NCBI RefSeq assembly: GCF_027625995.1
Contig: NZ_CP115396.1
Coordinates: 496,001 to 560,000 of the forward strand
Source of the DNA: Hymenobacter yonginensis
GTDB lineage: Bacteria > Bacteroidota > Bacteroidia > Cytophagales > Hymenobacteraceae
DNA: 64,000 nt
Direction: 5' to 3'
Below are positions 27,245 through 36,087 of the stretch, one piece after another (the first letter of the stretch is position 1; each line of letters opens with the position of its first letter). Position numbers and translations under genes: made by a program. The notes beneath the pieces are model-generated. The model saw only the letters and a list, made by a program, of their open reading frames with translations. It was not told the DNA's origin and did no database searches.

Positions 27245-27607
27245 ATGCTTAAGATGTTTCGTTTGCTTGCGTGGCTGCCGCTGCTGGCCGCCTGTTCCGG
27301 TTCGGAGAGTGTGCAGGAGCAGGTGGACGACCCGCGGGTGGGCGACGTGTACGTGGTGCAGTTTCAGCCCCAGGGCAGCCCGGCCCCGCGCTACTACTTC
27401 TACCACCTGTTCCGCGTCGCGCCCGACAGCGTGTATCTGCACCCTGCCCGCCAGGACTCGCCCAGCCCCGACGCCGACCTGCGCCAGCTGGCCTTCGAGC
27501 CCACCCCCAAAACCATCGTCTACACCCGCGCCGAGCTGCGCGAGCTACTCCAGCTCCAGCCCGGCGACGTCACGAAAAGCCAGCTGATACAAGTGCGGCG
27601 GCCGTAG
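27245..27607 (+). CDS. Small lipoprotein of unknown function
   Basis: The 120-residue protein has a lipoprotein signal (LLAWLPLLAACSGSE), then a mature part with VGDVYVVQFQPQGSPAPRYYF, predicted beta-rich, and a helical C-terminus (YTRAELRELLQLQPGDVTKSQ). No family is recognised. It stands between the M13 terminator and an inverted repeat, so it is probably transcribed alone. Confidence 0.68.
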   Translation: MLKMFRLLAWLPLLAACSGSESVQEQVDDPRVGDVYVVQFQPQGSPAPRYYFYHLFRVAPDSVYLHPARQDSPSPDADLRQLAFEPTPKTIVYTRAELRELLQLQPGDVTKSQLIQVRRP

Positions 27608-27640
27608 CGTGGTTGGCGTATGCAGTAGCTAAACCCAAAA

Positions 27641-27745
27641 AGACCGTCATGCAGAGGCCGGAGGCCGAAGCATCTCGCCAGTATGGTAAATTGATTCTAC
27701 CACACTAGCGAGATGCTTCGGCCTCCGGCCTCTGCATGACGGTCT
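27641..27745. repeat. Long inverted repeat, GTCATGCAGAGG family
   Basis: Perfect 38-bp arms lie at 27641-27678 and 27708-27745. Pairing extends inward (AGTATGGTA with TACCACACT), leaving a loop of about 9 nt (27689-27697). The arm core reads GTCATGCAGAGG...GAAGCATCTCGC. It lies between convergent genes. Confidence 0.95.
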
Positions 27746-27772
27746 TACCTGACGGTAAAACGGTAAGCCACT

Positions 27773-28549
27773 TTACGGCAGGATTTCCACCCGGATACCT
27801 ACGTCTTTAAGAGGCCATTTGTAGGCGTCGACGGGCTCGTTGGCTATTTTGTCGATAACGTCGAGGCCCTCGGTGATTTCGCCGAACACGGTGTAGCGGC
27901 CATCCAAGGAAGGCACGCCGCCTACGGTGGCGTAGGCGCGCTGCTGCTCGGGCGTGAGCGGCCGGCCGGCCATGGCTTGGCTTTGGGCGGGCGTCATGGT
28001 GGAGCCTTGCACGAAGTAGAAATCAGTGCTGGAGGAGAGCTTGCCGGGGTTCTGCTCGTCGTCGTAGCGGGCCATGCCTAGGGCGCCGCGCCGGTGGAAG
28101 TGGGCCGGGCGCAGCTCGGGTGGCAGCCGGTAGCGGTTCAGCCGGATGGTGCGGTGCTCGGAGCTACCGCCCTGCACGGCAAAGCCCTTGACCACGCGGT
28201 TGAATACCGACTCGTCGAACACACCCCGGCGCGAGAGCAGCAGGAAGTTGGCTTTGTGGATGGGCGTATCATCGTAGAGCTTCACCCGAATATCGCCGTG
28301 GCGGGTGTGCAGCACCACGCCCGAGGCCGGATACTGCCGGCCGTAGGGCAGCAGCAGGGCCGTCGCGCTGCTGTCGGCCAACGACAGCAGGGACGGGCCG
28401 GGGGTAGGCTTCTCGTTCGATATGACGGGCGCGGCCGTTTCATCCACGGGCTGCTGGCGGTTGCAGGCCGGCAGCGTCAGGCTGGCCGCGGCCAGCAGCA
28501 GCGCACCGCGCAGAGTGCCCGTTCGGGCCGAAGGAGGGAAGGAGAGCAT
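27773..28549 (-). CDS. Cyclophilin-type peptidyl-prolyl isomerase, lipoprotein
   Basis: The 258-residue protein has a lipoprotein signal (LLLAAASLTLPACNRQ) and a cyclophilin domain: HKANFLLLSRRGVFDESVFNRVV (part), VKGFAVQGG, LGMARYDDEQNPGKLSSSTDFYFVQG (part) and YTVFGEITEGLDVIDKIA. It speeds proline isomerisation of proteins in the periplasm. Its GMAR segment replaces the typical GMAN/GMAR loop normally seen. ATG 28549 is set by the signal peptide. Confidence 0.93.
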   Translation of the reverse strand: MLSFPPSARTGTLRGALLLAAASLTLPACNRQQPVDETAAPVISNEKPTPGPSLLSLADSSATALLLPYGRQYPASGVVLHTRHGDIRVKLYDDTPIHKANFLLLSRRGVFDESVFNRVVKGFAVQGGSSEHRTIRLNRYRLPPELRPAHFHRRGALGMARYDDEQNPGKLSSSTDFYFVQGSTMTPAQSQAMAGRPLTPEQQRAYATVGGVPSLDGRYTVFGEITEGLDVIDKIANEPVDAYKWPLKDVGIRVEILP

Positions 28550-28571
28550 AACCGAAAAACAGGACGGAGAG

Positions 28572-28621
28572 CGGGAAAAACAAACGCGTCGGCCGGGCTC
28601 CGCACGGAACCCGGCCGACGC
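28572..28621 (-). terminator. Terminator of the S1/P1-type nuclease gene
   Basis: On the minus strand, arms GCGTCGGCCGGG (28621-28610) and CCCGGCCGACGC (28597-28586) are followed by GTTTGTTTTT. It lies 26 bp after the nuclease stop, before the cyclophilin gene. Confidence 0.8.
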
Positions 28622-28646
28622 CAAAGGTAGCAGGGTGGCCGGTAGT

Positions 28647-29918
28647 CTACCAGCCCGAACCGGCCGGTGCATCCCAGCCGTCGTCTTTCTGGGCCGCCTT
28701 CTTCTTGCGGGCGGGCTCCTTATCCTTGGTTTTGGTGGTGCCGCCGTCGGCCGACTTGGTTTTGATCTTCACCTTTTCCGGGCCTTTTTCCGAGGGCCGG
28801 GCGGCTGGCGCTGGGGTGCCGGCCGTGGCAGCTTTGGGCGCCGCGGCAGGGGCGGGGGCCGGTGAAGTGGTTTCCAGGGTAGGCGGAGCCATGTCGGTGG
28901 CGGCGTTGATCTGGTCGGCCTGCACTACCACGGCCTGCTTCTGCAGGGCCAGTAGCAGCTGCTGGGGCACCAGGCCGTTGTCTTTCCACACTTTCAGCTG
29001 CGCATCCAGCGAATCTTTGTCGGCCTTTTCGGGCTTGCGGGCCATCAGCTCGTTGAGGTTGGGGCTACCGCCGTCCTTCCAGGCCGTCAGCCACAACGAC
29101 GAGATAAACGTGGGGGCCAGCTTCAGGCGGAAGGCCACCATGCCGCCCACTTCCTTGTGGTAGGCATCGGCAAAGGCATCGGAGTAGAAGCGGCGGGTCT
29201 TGCCGAACTTATGCGAGAAGCTGTACTTGGTTTCGGGCGTAAACTGCCGGGTCACTTTCTCTTCCCGGTCGAAGGTTTCGCCCAGGAAGCCGTACGATTC
29301 CTGCAGCACCTTCCACACGTCGTTGAGCGGCTCCTTCACGTACTTGGCCGGCTCCGAATCCAGCTTGTACTCGGCAATGTGGCGCTCGGGCAGCTTGCTT
29401 TCCCAGAGCGAGTGCATGCCGGCCTGGTTAGTGAGCTGGCCGTCGTAGTTTTCGGTGGTGTGCAGCGGCACATAGGCATCGGCCACGTAGTGGCACAGCT
29501 CGGCCGAGAGCCGCACAATGGCCACCGTGTCGCGCTGCTTGAAGGCCGTGGTAAGCTGGTCTTTCACGTCGATGATGGTCCAGGGCACGGTGCCGTACTT
29601 GCGCAGGGTGTCGGCCGTGTACTTGGCCTCGGCTTTCTCCCAGGCCTTAGGCATAGCCCCAAAGGGGTTGTCGCCGAAGTGGTCGAGGTCGATGAAGTGC
29701 TTGCTGGCCTCGGTGGGGTCGGTGTCGCGCCGCTCGTCGGGGGCTGTCGACAGGCGCACGATTTCCTTCATGTGCCGGAAATAGAACGACTGCATGCTGG
29801 CGGGCAGCGCATAGATGGAAATTTGCGCGATGGTGCGGTGCGCAAAAAAGCCCCAGCCCGGCGACGTAACCGGAACCAGCAGCACCAGACACAACAAGAG
29901 GAGAAACTGTTTTTTCAT
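28647..29918 (-). CDS. S1/P1-type nuclease / zinc-dependent phospholipase C family protein
   Basis: The 423-residue protein has a signal peptide (MKKQFLLLLCLVLLVPVTSPG) cleaved close to an N-terminal Trp (GWGFFAHRTIA), which in this fold provides a zinc ligand. Further ligand-rich motifs are HFIDLDHFG, ELCHYVADAYVPLHTTENYDG and MHSLWESKLPE. The enzyme would be periplasmic or secreted and cut phosphodiesters of nucleic acids or lipids. The last 90 residues are a low-complexity Ala/Pro then Lys-rich tail. Codons upstream of 29918 lie opposite another gene and are rejected. Confidence 0.87.
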   Translation of the reverse strand: MKKQFLLLLCLVLLVPVTSPGWGFFAHRTIAQISIYALPASMQSFYFRHMKEIVRLSTAPDERRDTDPTEASKHFIDLDHFGDNPFGAMPKAWEKAEAKYTADTLRKYGTVPWTIIDVKDQLTTAFKQRDTVAIVRLSAELCHYVADAYVPLHTTENYDGQLTNQAGMHSLWESKLPERHIAEYKLDSEPAKYVKEPLNDVWKVLQESYGFLGETFDREEKVTRQFTPETKYSFSHKFGKTRRFYSDAFADAYHKEVGGMVAFRLKLAPTFISSLWLTAWKDGGSPNLNELMARKPEKADKDSLDAQLKVWKDNGLVPQQLLLALQKQAVVVQADQINAATDMAPPTLETTSPAPAPAAAPKAATAGTPAPAARPSEKGPEKVKIKTKSADGGTTKTKDKEPARKKKAAQKDDGWDAPAGSGW

Positions 29919-30143
29919 AGCAGAAGGGCAGCGTCTTGAGGTGGCCCGCAGCGAAGTTAAGGGATTGAGGCCGGGAAGCCGTAACGGCGTGGGCGTTTGG
30001 CCGCGGGTTCTGCGTATAAGCAAAGCGCAGGTTTCCAAAACACAATACCTTGCCGCCCGGCTCCAGCCGAAGCCCCTGAACTTGTGCGGTTTCCGGCCGC
30101 TGCCGCCGCGCCTTCCATCCCACCGTTCCAGCTCTGCCCACCC
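29919..30143. other. Divergent intergenic region
   Basis: These 225 bp separate the nuclease (-) from the kinase-like gene (+). A minus-strand TAACTTCG (29959-29952) is one mismatch from the -7 consensus, 34 bp before the nuclease ATG. Nothing else was recognised. Confidence 0.4.
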
Positions 30144-31178
30144 GTGACGCTTATCACCAAAAAGAAAATCACCTACGCCATTCAGGCGCCGCTCCGAACC
30201 TACCTGCAGCACTACGACCGCGAAGCCACGCTGCCCGTCACGTACCAGGACCTCACGCGTAGCAGCGGCTCCTATCCGCTGGCCGACCGCCAGGGCCGCG
30301 ACACGATGTGGGAAACCGTGTTCTACGAGCCCCAGACCCTGCGCGAGCTGGGCACCGGCCTGGCCGAGGTGTACGCCATCCTGAAAACCGGGGGCGACCT
30401 GAGCTTCACGGAGCATCTGCTGGCCGACCGGGTGGACTACTGCCGTTTCGGCAACTCCAACCCGTTTCGGGTGCGCATCGTCAACCAGCTCAACGACAAC
30501 TACGACTACTTCTACGTGAAGCGCGCCGACGCCTCGCGGGTGTACGGACTGGAGCTGGAGCACCTGCTCTCGCCCAACAGCCTCAACTACCTCGTTTTCG
30601 GCGACACCATCATCGAGGAGCACATTGTGGGCATTCCCGGCGACGACTTCATCCGCGACCGGCTGGCGGCCCCGCACCTCAACCAGGTGCGCATCGCCAA
30701 GGAGTTTGTGAAGTTCAACGAGCGGTGCTTTGCACGCCTGCTGGGCGATATGCGGGCCTACAACTACGTCATCGACGTGACGCCCGACTTTGAAGATGAG
30801 CAGTACCGCGTGCGGGCCATCGACTTCGACCAGCAGTGCTACGAGGGCAAAAAGACCATGTACCTGCCCCAGTATTTCAAGGACAACCGGGCCGTGGTGC
30901 AACTCTGCAGCCGTCTGCTCAACGCCGAAACCACCCGCCAGTACCAGACCGAGGAGCGCGCCCTGATGGCCCGCCGGGCCCGCTCGGAGCGCTACCGCCT
31001 CAAAGACCTCATCGACTGCCTCCGCCGCGACGAGGTGTCGCCGCCGGAGAAGGTGGAGCAGCTGAAAGCCCAGCTGAACCTGCACCACCACACCGACCAG
31101 TTCCGCCGCTGCCGCTCAATGGGCGACATCGTGCGGCTCAACCTCAAGCTCATGCTGACGAAGGCGAAGAAGGAGTGA
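30144..31178 (+). CDS. Uncharacterised protein with protein-kinase-like motifs
   Basis: I do not recognise a named family for this 344-residue soluble protein. Motifs fall in the order of a kinase fold: a beta3-like Lys (YFYVKRAD, K126), an alphaC-like Glu (LELEH, E139), a hinge-like segment (IIEEHIVGIPGDDF, 157-169), a catalytic-loop-like D202-M-R-A-Y-N207, and D227-F-D as a DFG-like metal site (VRAIDFDQQ). No glycine-rich loop is obvious. The start is a GTG at 30144 (VTLITKKK); no good ATG exists and upstream codons look non-coding. The gene is alone, ending at an inverted repeat. The kinase reading is my inference. Confidence 0.72.
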   Translation: MTLITKKKITYAIQAPLRTYLQHYDREATLPVTYQDLTRSSGSYPLADRQGRDTMWETVFYEPQTLRELGTGLAEVYAILKTGGDLSFTEHLLADRVDYCRFGNSNPFRVRIVNQLNDNYDYFYVKRADASRVYGLELEHLLSPNSLNYLVFGDTIIEEHIVGIPGDDFIRDRLAAPHLNQVRIAKEFVKFNERCFARLLGDMRAYNYVIDVTPDFEDEQYRVRAIDFDQQCYEGKKTMYLPQYFKDNRAVVQLCSRLLNAETTRQYQTEERALMARRARSERYRLKDLIDCLRRDEVSPPEKVEQLKAQLNLHHHTDQFRRCRSMGDIVRLNLKLMLTKAKKE

Positions 31179-31192
31179 GTTTGGGTGGTGAA

Positions 31193-31355
31193 GTGATGGG
31201 GTGAATCGTGACAGGTAAAATAAGAACGTCATTCCGAGCGGGGCGAGGAATCTCGTGTGCTGACGTTGGGACGACCCGAGTTACCACGCTGGCGAGATTC
31301 CTCGCTCCGCTCGGAATGACGTTCTTATTTTACCTGTCACGATTCACCCCATCAC
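31193..31355. repeat. Very long inverted repeat, GTCATTCCGAGCG family
   Basis: Arms of 63 bp at 31193-31255 and 31293-31355 differ at one base. The arm core is GTCATTCCGAGCGGGGCGAG followed by GAATCTCG. The 37-nt spacer contains TTACCAC just before the right arm. CCCCATCA-type heptamer/octamer tandem repeats continue to about 31389. It lies between convergent genes. Confidence 0.95.
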
Positions 31356-31384
31356 CCCATCACCCCATCACTCCATCACCAAAA

Positions 31385-33205
31385 TCACCTCTCAAACGCC
31401 TCTACCCGTACGTCGTCGATGAGGATGCGCTGGGGGCCGTCGGCGTTCCAGAAGGCCACCCGGATGTTGTCGTAGGACTGGTTGCGCGGTGCCTGCAGGT
31501 CGAGGTAGACCTCGGCGGGCCAGTCCTGGCCGACTACGCGCTGCAGCCGGATAAAGCCTTCCTTCACCTTGTCGTCGCCCTGCCGGTAGCTGACCACCAG
31601 CTGGGTCATCTTCCAGGTGTCCCATTCCTTCTGCACGCATTTGGCGCGGGCGCGCACCCGCACCCACTGCACGTCATTCTGGAAGATGTTGATGCGGTAG
31701 TCGGGGCTGGATTGGTGGGTTTGGTCGAGGGCCAGCGAGCAGCGGCCCTGTAGTGCGGGCGTGCCACAGCCGGCCGTGGTGTCCTGCTCGAAATCGGTGT
31801 GCCACAGCTCCCGCACGTTTTTGCGGTTGGAGTCATTCACCAGCTGGTCGGGGTTGTCGAGCAGCCAGAACGTGGAAACCGGCACGGCGTTGCGGCCCAC
31901 CACCTGCCAGAAAAACGGGCGGGTCATCTCGCCGGCCGCAATCAGGCCGGAGCCGCCGTGGGCTTGGTGCGTCATCCAGAGGTTGTAGTAGATACCAAGC
32001 AGCAGCAGCACGGTAAAGGCCGCCACGCGCACCCGCTGGGCGAGCAGCCAGCTCATAGCCGCGGCCATGGGCCAGGCCAGCACGGGGTAGCTCTGCACCA
32101 TGGCCCGCTGCCCCAACGAGCCGCCGTACCACCAGATGTCCCAGGCAAACGTGACGTAGATAAACAGCACCGAGTAAATCAGCATGGCCCAGAACACCTC
32201 GGGGTAGCGCCGCCACAACGCCCCGAAGCCCAGCAAAGCCACGGCCATCAGCGGCGAGTACGTCAGCCAGCCGCTGCGGAAGCTGAAGATACCGTCGTAG
32301 AGGTGGGGGCGCAGCCAGCTGAAGCTTTGGTCGCCGTAGCTGTACACCAGCCAGCGCCCCGTCACGTAGTGCCAGTAGAGCGGCTGGATGCTGCCGATAG
32401 CCGCGCCCGCCAGGCCGGCCAGCAGCAGGTGCGGCAGGTGCCGGCGCCAGAACGCCAGCCGGGCCGCCAGCACCTGCCGGTCGGGCCGCAGCCCCCACAG
32501 AATGGGAATCAGCGTGGCCAGCACTTCGGTTGGGCGGGTCAGGGCCATCAGGCCGCACACCGCGCCGATGGCCAGGGCCCGGCCCAGCGTGGGCCGCTTG
32601 TAGAACGCCTGAGTGAGCAGAATCAGGCCCGCATACAGCGTAAACAGCCAGTTGTGCGTCATGGCCGAGTCGATGGCGGCGTAGTTGAGGTAATTGGAGC
32701 CCAGGGCCAGCACCACCAGCGTCAGGGCCGTGGCTTCCTCACTGAACCGCCGCCGCAACGTCCACCACACCAGCACAAAGCCCAGAATAGCTACCAGCTC
32801 CGCGCCTATCTGCAGGCTCAACTGGTACGGCGCCGAAAACCCGTCGGCGGGGTAGCCCAGCGTCTTGGCGGCCAGGTGGCCGGCCGCAAAAAACGGCAGG
32901 CTTTGCACGGCCAGCCCTGCCGGATACTTCATCACCTGGTTGCCGCTGGTCGAGTCCAGATAGGCCTGGTTCTGGTACGGGTCGGGCGAGTATTTCTGGG
33001 TGATGGCCGGCAGGAAATCCAGCTTCTTCAGGTCGTGGTAGATAAACGTAGCCGGCAGATACATGTAGTACCCCGACGCGTCCCAGCTGATCAGAGCCTC
33101 GGTCTGGGGCTTTTTCCAGCGCGGATAATACCAGAAGGAAGTCAGCAGAATAGAGGCGGAGCAAACCAGCAGCACCCAAAAGGAAAGAGACTTGCGAAGA
33201 GGCAT
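31385..33205 (-). CDS. Polytopic membrane protein, GT-C glycosyltransferase-like, with C-terminal beta domain
   Basis: The 606-residue protein has about 11 TM helices. The first external loop carries ALISWDASGYYMYLPATF, similar in position to the acidic motif of GT-C transferases, and further on QVMKYPAGLAVQSLPFF. After the last TM a beta-rich domain of about 150 residues (WVRVRARAKCVQ, ILIDDVRVEAFER) resembles carbohydrate-binding or jelly-roll modules. It may glycosylate an exported substrate, but the catalytic assignment is inference. The start at ATG 33205 precedes the first TM. It stands alone on the minus strand. Confidence 0.75.
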   Translation of the reverse strand: MPLRKSLSFWVLLVCSASILLTSFWYYPRWKKPQTEALISWDASGYYMYLPATFIYHDLKKLDFLPAITQKYSPDPYQNQAYLDSTSGNQVMKYPAGLAVQSLPFFAAGHLAAKTLGYPADGFSAPYQLSLQIGAELVAILGFVLVWWTLRRRFSEEATALTLVVLALGSNYLNYAAIDSAMTHNWLFTLYAGLILLTQAFYKRPTLGRALAIGAVCGLMALTRPTEVLATLIPILWGLRPDRQVLAARLAFWRRHLPHLLLAGLAGAAIGSIQPLYWHYVTGRWLVYSYGDQSFSWLRPHLYDGIFSFRSGWLTYSPLMAVALLGFGALWRRYPEVFWAMLIYSVLFIYVTFAWDIWWYGGSLGQRAMVQSYPVLAWPMAAAMSWLLAQRVRVAAFTVLLLLGIYYNLWMTHQAHGGSGLIAAGEMTRPFFWQVVGRNAVPVSTFWLLDNPDQLVNDSNRKNVRELWHTDFEQDTTAGCGTPALQGRCSLALDQTHQSSPDYRINIFQNDVQWVRVRARAKCVQKEWDTWKMTQLVVSYRQGDDKVKEGFIRLQRVVGQDWPAEVYLDLQAPRNQSYDNIRVAFWNADGPQRILIDDVRVEAFER

Positions 33206-33396
33206 TAGTACAGCAGATAGCCGATAGGAGTGAGCCGGCAAATTGCTCAAAAATCAGCAGGATGTACCCGGGCGCCGGCAAATTGGCGGGGGTGGAAAGG
33301 CAGGCTCTGGGCCGCAGATGTTTCGGCTTCGGCCGTTTTCAGCAATCGGGGCCGCCCGGGTACTTGCATTGCGCCGGCCACTCGCCAAGAGCAGAC

Positions 33397-34689
33397 CTAC
33401 TCGCTACGATACACCACGCCCTGCTTCATCACGAAGCGCACCCGCTGCATGGCGTTGATGTCCTGCACCGGGTCGCCGTCTACGGCCACCACGTCGGCCA
33501 GTTTGCCGGGCTCCAGCGTGCCCAGGCTGCCCGTCTGGCCCAGCAGCTCCGCCGCCGATACGGTGGCGCTGCGCAGGGCCTCCAGCGGCGGCATGCCGGC
33601 CTCCACCATGTAGCGGAACTCCAGCGCATTCATGCCGTGCCGGAACACGGCCGCATCCGTCCCGAAGGCAATCTTGACGCCGGCCTTATAGGCCCGCCCA
33701 AACGTGCCCTGTAGCTTGGGCCCGATGGCCAGGGCCTTGGGCGTTACGAGGGCCGGGTAGTAGTTCGGGATTTTGGCCGAGTCGGCCACCGACTTGCCGG
33801 CCGTGATGGTGGGCACGTACCAGGTGCCGTATTTCTTCATCAGCTTCATGGTTTCGTCGTCCATGAGCGTGCCGTGCTCGATGCTGGTCACGCCGGCCCG
33901 GATGGCGCGCTTCATGCCTTCGGCGCCGTGGGCGTGGCAGGCCACGTTCAAACCTAGGTCGCGGGCCGTCTGCACGATGGTGCGGATTTCCTCCTCGGTC
34001 ATCTGGGCGCTGCTGCCGTCTTTGGCCACGCTCAGCACGCCGCCGGTGCTGGCAATCTTGATGAGATCGGCGCCGCGCTTGTACTGCTCGCGCACGGCCT
34101 GCCGGCCCTGCTCGGGGCCGTTGGCCACGCCGTCGGCCGGGCCGGGCATGCCCATTAGATCCTGGCGGTAGCCATTGGTGGGGTCCATGTGGCCGCCCGT
34201 GCCCGATATAGCCTTGCCCGCCGTGAAGATGCGCGGCCCCACCACCTGCCCCCGGTTGATGGCGTTGCGCAACGCAATGTTCACGCCGGAGCCGCCCAGG
34301 TCGCGCACCGTGGTAAAGCCTGAAAGCAGCGTCACGCGGGCGTGGTCGAGGGTGCCGAAGGCCACGTCGGCCGGGTTCAGGGTGAATTCCTTGAGGTACT
34401 GGTCTTTGCTGGTTTCGCTTTCCAGGTGCACGTGGCAGTCAATCAGGCCCGGCAGCACGGTGCGGTTTTTCAGGTCGATGACCTTGTCGGTAGCATTGGT
34501 TGGGGTGGTGTAGCCGCGCTCCACGGCCAGCACGAGGCCTTTTTCCACTACCAGCGTCATTTCGGTCTGGGCGCGGTCGGAGCGCATATCCAGCAGGCGG
34601 CCGCAGTGCAGGTAGGTGCGCTGGGCCAGGGCGGTAGCGGGCAGCAGCAAGGTGGCGGCTAGCAGGCTGGGGAGTAATTTTTTCAGCAT
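33397..34689 (-). CDS. Secreted amidohydrolase (imidazolonepropionase/prolidase-like)
   Basis: The 430-residue protein has a signal peptide (LLPSLLAATLLLPATALAQ) and a metal-dependent amidohydrolase barrel: H-x-H in LPGLIDCHVHLE, Lys in ADLIKIASTGG, CHAHGAEGMKRAI, SIEHGT and the final Asp in KIAFGTDAAV. Members hydrolyse cyclic amides or Xaa-Pro and related dipeptides; the substrate cannot be told from sequence. The ATG at 34689 fits the signal peptide. Upstream gap 33206-33396 holds nothing recognisable. Confidence 0.9.
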   Translation of the reverse strand: MLKKLLPSLLAATLLLPATALAQRTYLHCGRLLDMRSDRAQTEMTLVVEKGLVLAVERGYTTPTNATDKVIDLKNRTVLPGLIDCHVHLESETSKDQYLKEFTLNPADVAFGTLDHARVTLLSGFTTVRDLGGSGVNIALRNAINRGQVVGPRIFTAGKAISGTGGHMDPTNGYRQDLMGMPGPADGVANGPEQGRQAVREQYKRGADLIKIASTGGVLSVAKDGSSAQMTEEEIRTIVQTARDLGLNVACHAHGAEGMKRAIRAGVTSIEHGTLMDDETMKLMKKYGTWYVPTITAGKSVADSAKIPNYYPALVTPKALAIGPKLQGTFGRAYKAGVKIAFGTDAAVFRHGMNALEFRYMVEAGMPPLEALRSATVSAAELLGQTGSLGTLEPGKLADVVAVDGDPVQDINAMQRVRFVMKQGVVYRSE

Positions 34690-34849
34690 GAGCTCAGGGC
34701 GAAGAAGACAGTGGGAGAGAATGCGAGAAAGATACACGAAGAAAAAACGCTGCATGCCGCCTATTTTTCCGGCAATCCGTATCTTTTGCCACAGGTTCTG
34801 CCTGGCAGAGCACCAAATCCACCATTCCACCACTTCACCCTTCCGCCTT

Positions 34850-35101
34850 ATGGCCACTCCCGAAGAATTTGAAGCCGCCGCCGCCCGCAGCAAAGAGCTG
34901 CCCGCCAAGCCCGACAACATGACCCTGCTCAAGCTCTACGCCCTCTACAAGCAAGGCAGCGAAGGCGACATTTCCGGTGACCGTCCGGGCGGTTTCGACT
35001 TCAAAGCCATTGCCAAATATGACGCCTGGGCCGGCATGCGCGGCAAAAGCCAGGACGAAGCCCGCCAGGAGTACGTGGACTTCGTGAACTCCCTGTTCTA
35101 A
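34850..35101 (+). CDS. Acyl-CoA-binding protein
   Basis: The 83-residue protein is the size of a single ACBP domain and has its signature: KPDNMTLLKLYALYKQGSEGD, followed by FDFKAIAKYDAWAGMRGKSQ and EYVDFVNSLF. It binds long-chain acyl-CoA esters in the cytosol. The open frame extends upstream into the divergent gap, but the ATG at 34850 gives the exact domain length. Confidence 0.93.
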   Translation: MATPEEFEAAAARSKELPAKPDNMTLLKLYALYKQGSEGDISGDRPGGFDFKAIAKYDAWAGMRGKSQDEARQEYVDFVNSLF

Positions 35102-35117
35102 GCGGCAGCAACCCTAT

Positions 35118-35210
35118 GTAACGCGAAGTTCCACTTCGCGGGTGGACCAGGATCGGCGAGAATGTTCCCTACCATCTCTGGCCCACCCGCGAAGTGGAAC
35201 TTCGCGTTAC
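35118..35210. repeat. Inverted repeat with self-palindromic arms
   Basis: Perfect 28-bp arms lie at 35118-35145 and 35183-35210. Each arm contains a palindrome of its own (CGCGAAGT-TCC-ACTTCGCG), so it can fold as one long stem or two small hairpins. It lies between convergent ACBP and CDGSH genes. Confidence 0.93.
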
Positions 35211-35222
35211 GGCTGTAAGCAA

Positions 35223-35462
35223 TTACGCCTGTGGTGCTGGCTTGGGCGCGGGCAGGTCGAAAGCTTTGGCGTCGTGCTCGAAGTGGCCTTTGTGCGAGCC
35301 GTCGCAGAAAGGCTTCTGGCTGCTGAGGCCGCAACGGCAGATGCTGATCCGCTCCCGGCCGCCGAGGCCGTAGGGCTGGCCCTGGGCATCTACTAGTTCG
35401 ATATCGGTGCCCTCCACGCGGAGGGAGCCATTGCTGAGGACGGTGAGTTTGGTGGTGGCCAT
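35223..35462 (-). CDS. CDGSH iron-sulfur domain protein
   Basis: The 79-residue protein has the [2Fe-2S] ligands C42, C44, C53 and H57 (CRCGLSSQKPFCDGSH), with the same spacing as mitoNEET. Such small proteins bind a redox-active, labile cluster and act in iron-sulfur or redox balance. It has no TM, so it is cytosolic. The start is ATG 35462. Confidence 0.93.
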   Translation of the reverse strand: MATTKLTVLSNGSLRVEGTDIELVDAQGQPYGLGGRERISICRCGLSSQKPFCDGSHKGHFEHDAKAFDLPAPKPAPQA

Positions 35463-35474
35463 GAAGAAAAGGAA

Positions 35475-35573
35475 TGTAGCATAGGCTTCAGCCTGTGCTT
35501 GTTAAAAAAAACGGAGAAACAAAGCGGAGTTATTGGGATGGGTTGGAGAGCGGCACAGGCTGAATATGCTACA
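35475..35573. repeat. Inverted repeat carrying the GNAT stop codon
   Basis: The arm 35475-35497 (TGTAGCATAGGCTTCAGCCT plus GTG) pairs with 35553-35573 with small gaps. The right arm contains the TAG stop of the GNAT gene (35571-35569). A sister half-element is at 49216-49239. Confidence 0.8.
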
Positions 35574-36087
35574 GCAACTCCTTGCGCATGACGTAGTCGT
35601 TCATCCAGTAGGGGCCGATGGCAATGTCTTCTTCGCGGTGCCGGGCAAAGCCTTCGTGCTCGTAAAACGCCAGCGCGGGGTTGTGGCGGTTTACGTTCAG
35701 CTCCAGGATGTGGCCGCCGGCTGTGCGCACGGCCGTTTCCACGGCCCGCAGCAGCCGCTGCCCAAAGCCCTGCCCCTGGTGCGAGGGCAGGATGTAGATC
35801 TTGTTGAGGTGGTAGGCGCCGGCCAACTCTTTGGCTGAGTACGACGCAAAGCCGCCCGGTTGCTGGTCGGCATCCAGCAGCAGCAGAAACTGGTGGCCCT
35901 GCTCGGTCATCTGGCGCTGCAGCGAGGCTGGCGTGTAAATCACGCGGTACATGTAGTCGATTTGCTCCTTCGAGATGATGAAGCGGTAGGTGGGCTCCCA
36001 AGTGGCTTCGGCCAGCGCAACGATGGTGGCAATATCGGCCGTGGTGGCCGCCCGGATGGTAGCAGAAGCAGGTTCAACGCGTGACAT
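35569..36087 (-). CDS. GNAT family N-acetyltransferase
   Basis: The 172-residue protein has the GNAT fold. The acetyl-CoA loop is LPSHQGQGFGQRLL (Q/R-x-x-G-x-G/A), preceded by the strand YHLNKIYI and followed by LELNVNRHNPALAFYEHEGF. It transfers an acetyl group to an unknown amine. ATG 36087 is preferred to upstream in-frame Met codons. Its last codon and stop lie in a repeat arm (see 35475-35573). Confidence 0.9.
   Translation of the reverse strand: MSRVEPASATIRAATTADIATIVALAEATWEPTYRFIISKEQIDYMYRVIYTPASLQRQMTEQGHQFLLLLDADQQPGGFASYSAKELAGAYHLNKIYILPSHQGQGFGQRLLRAVETAVRTAGGHILELNVNRHNPALAFYEHEGFARHREEDIAIGPYWMNDYVMRKELL

Noticed and set aside
28622-28629. Exact minus-strand TACCTTTG box upstream of the cyclophilin gene
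   Set aside because: It lies before a strong hairpin with a T-run that looks like the terminator of the upstream nuclease gene, so a promoter there would read straight into a terminator. Not excluded, but not supported.
29919-31091. N-terminal extension giving an 814-residue minus-strand frame for the S1/P1 nuclease
   Set aside because: The extension lies opposite the kinase-like gene, has mirror-type composition, and a clear signal peptide starts at 29918.
31340-31390. Short CCCCATCA tandem repeats as a CRISPR-like array
   Set aside because: Units are 7-8 bp without spacers; this is a simple repeat attached to the inverted repeat.
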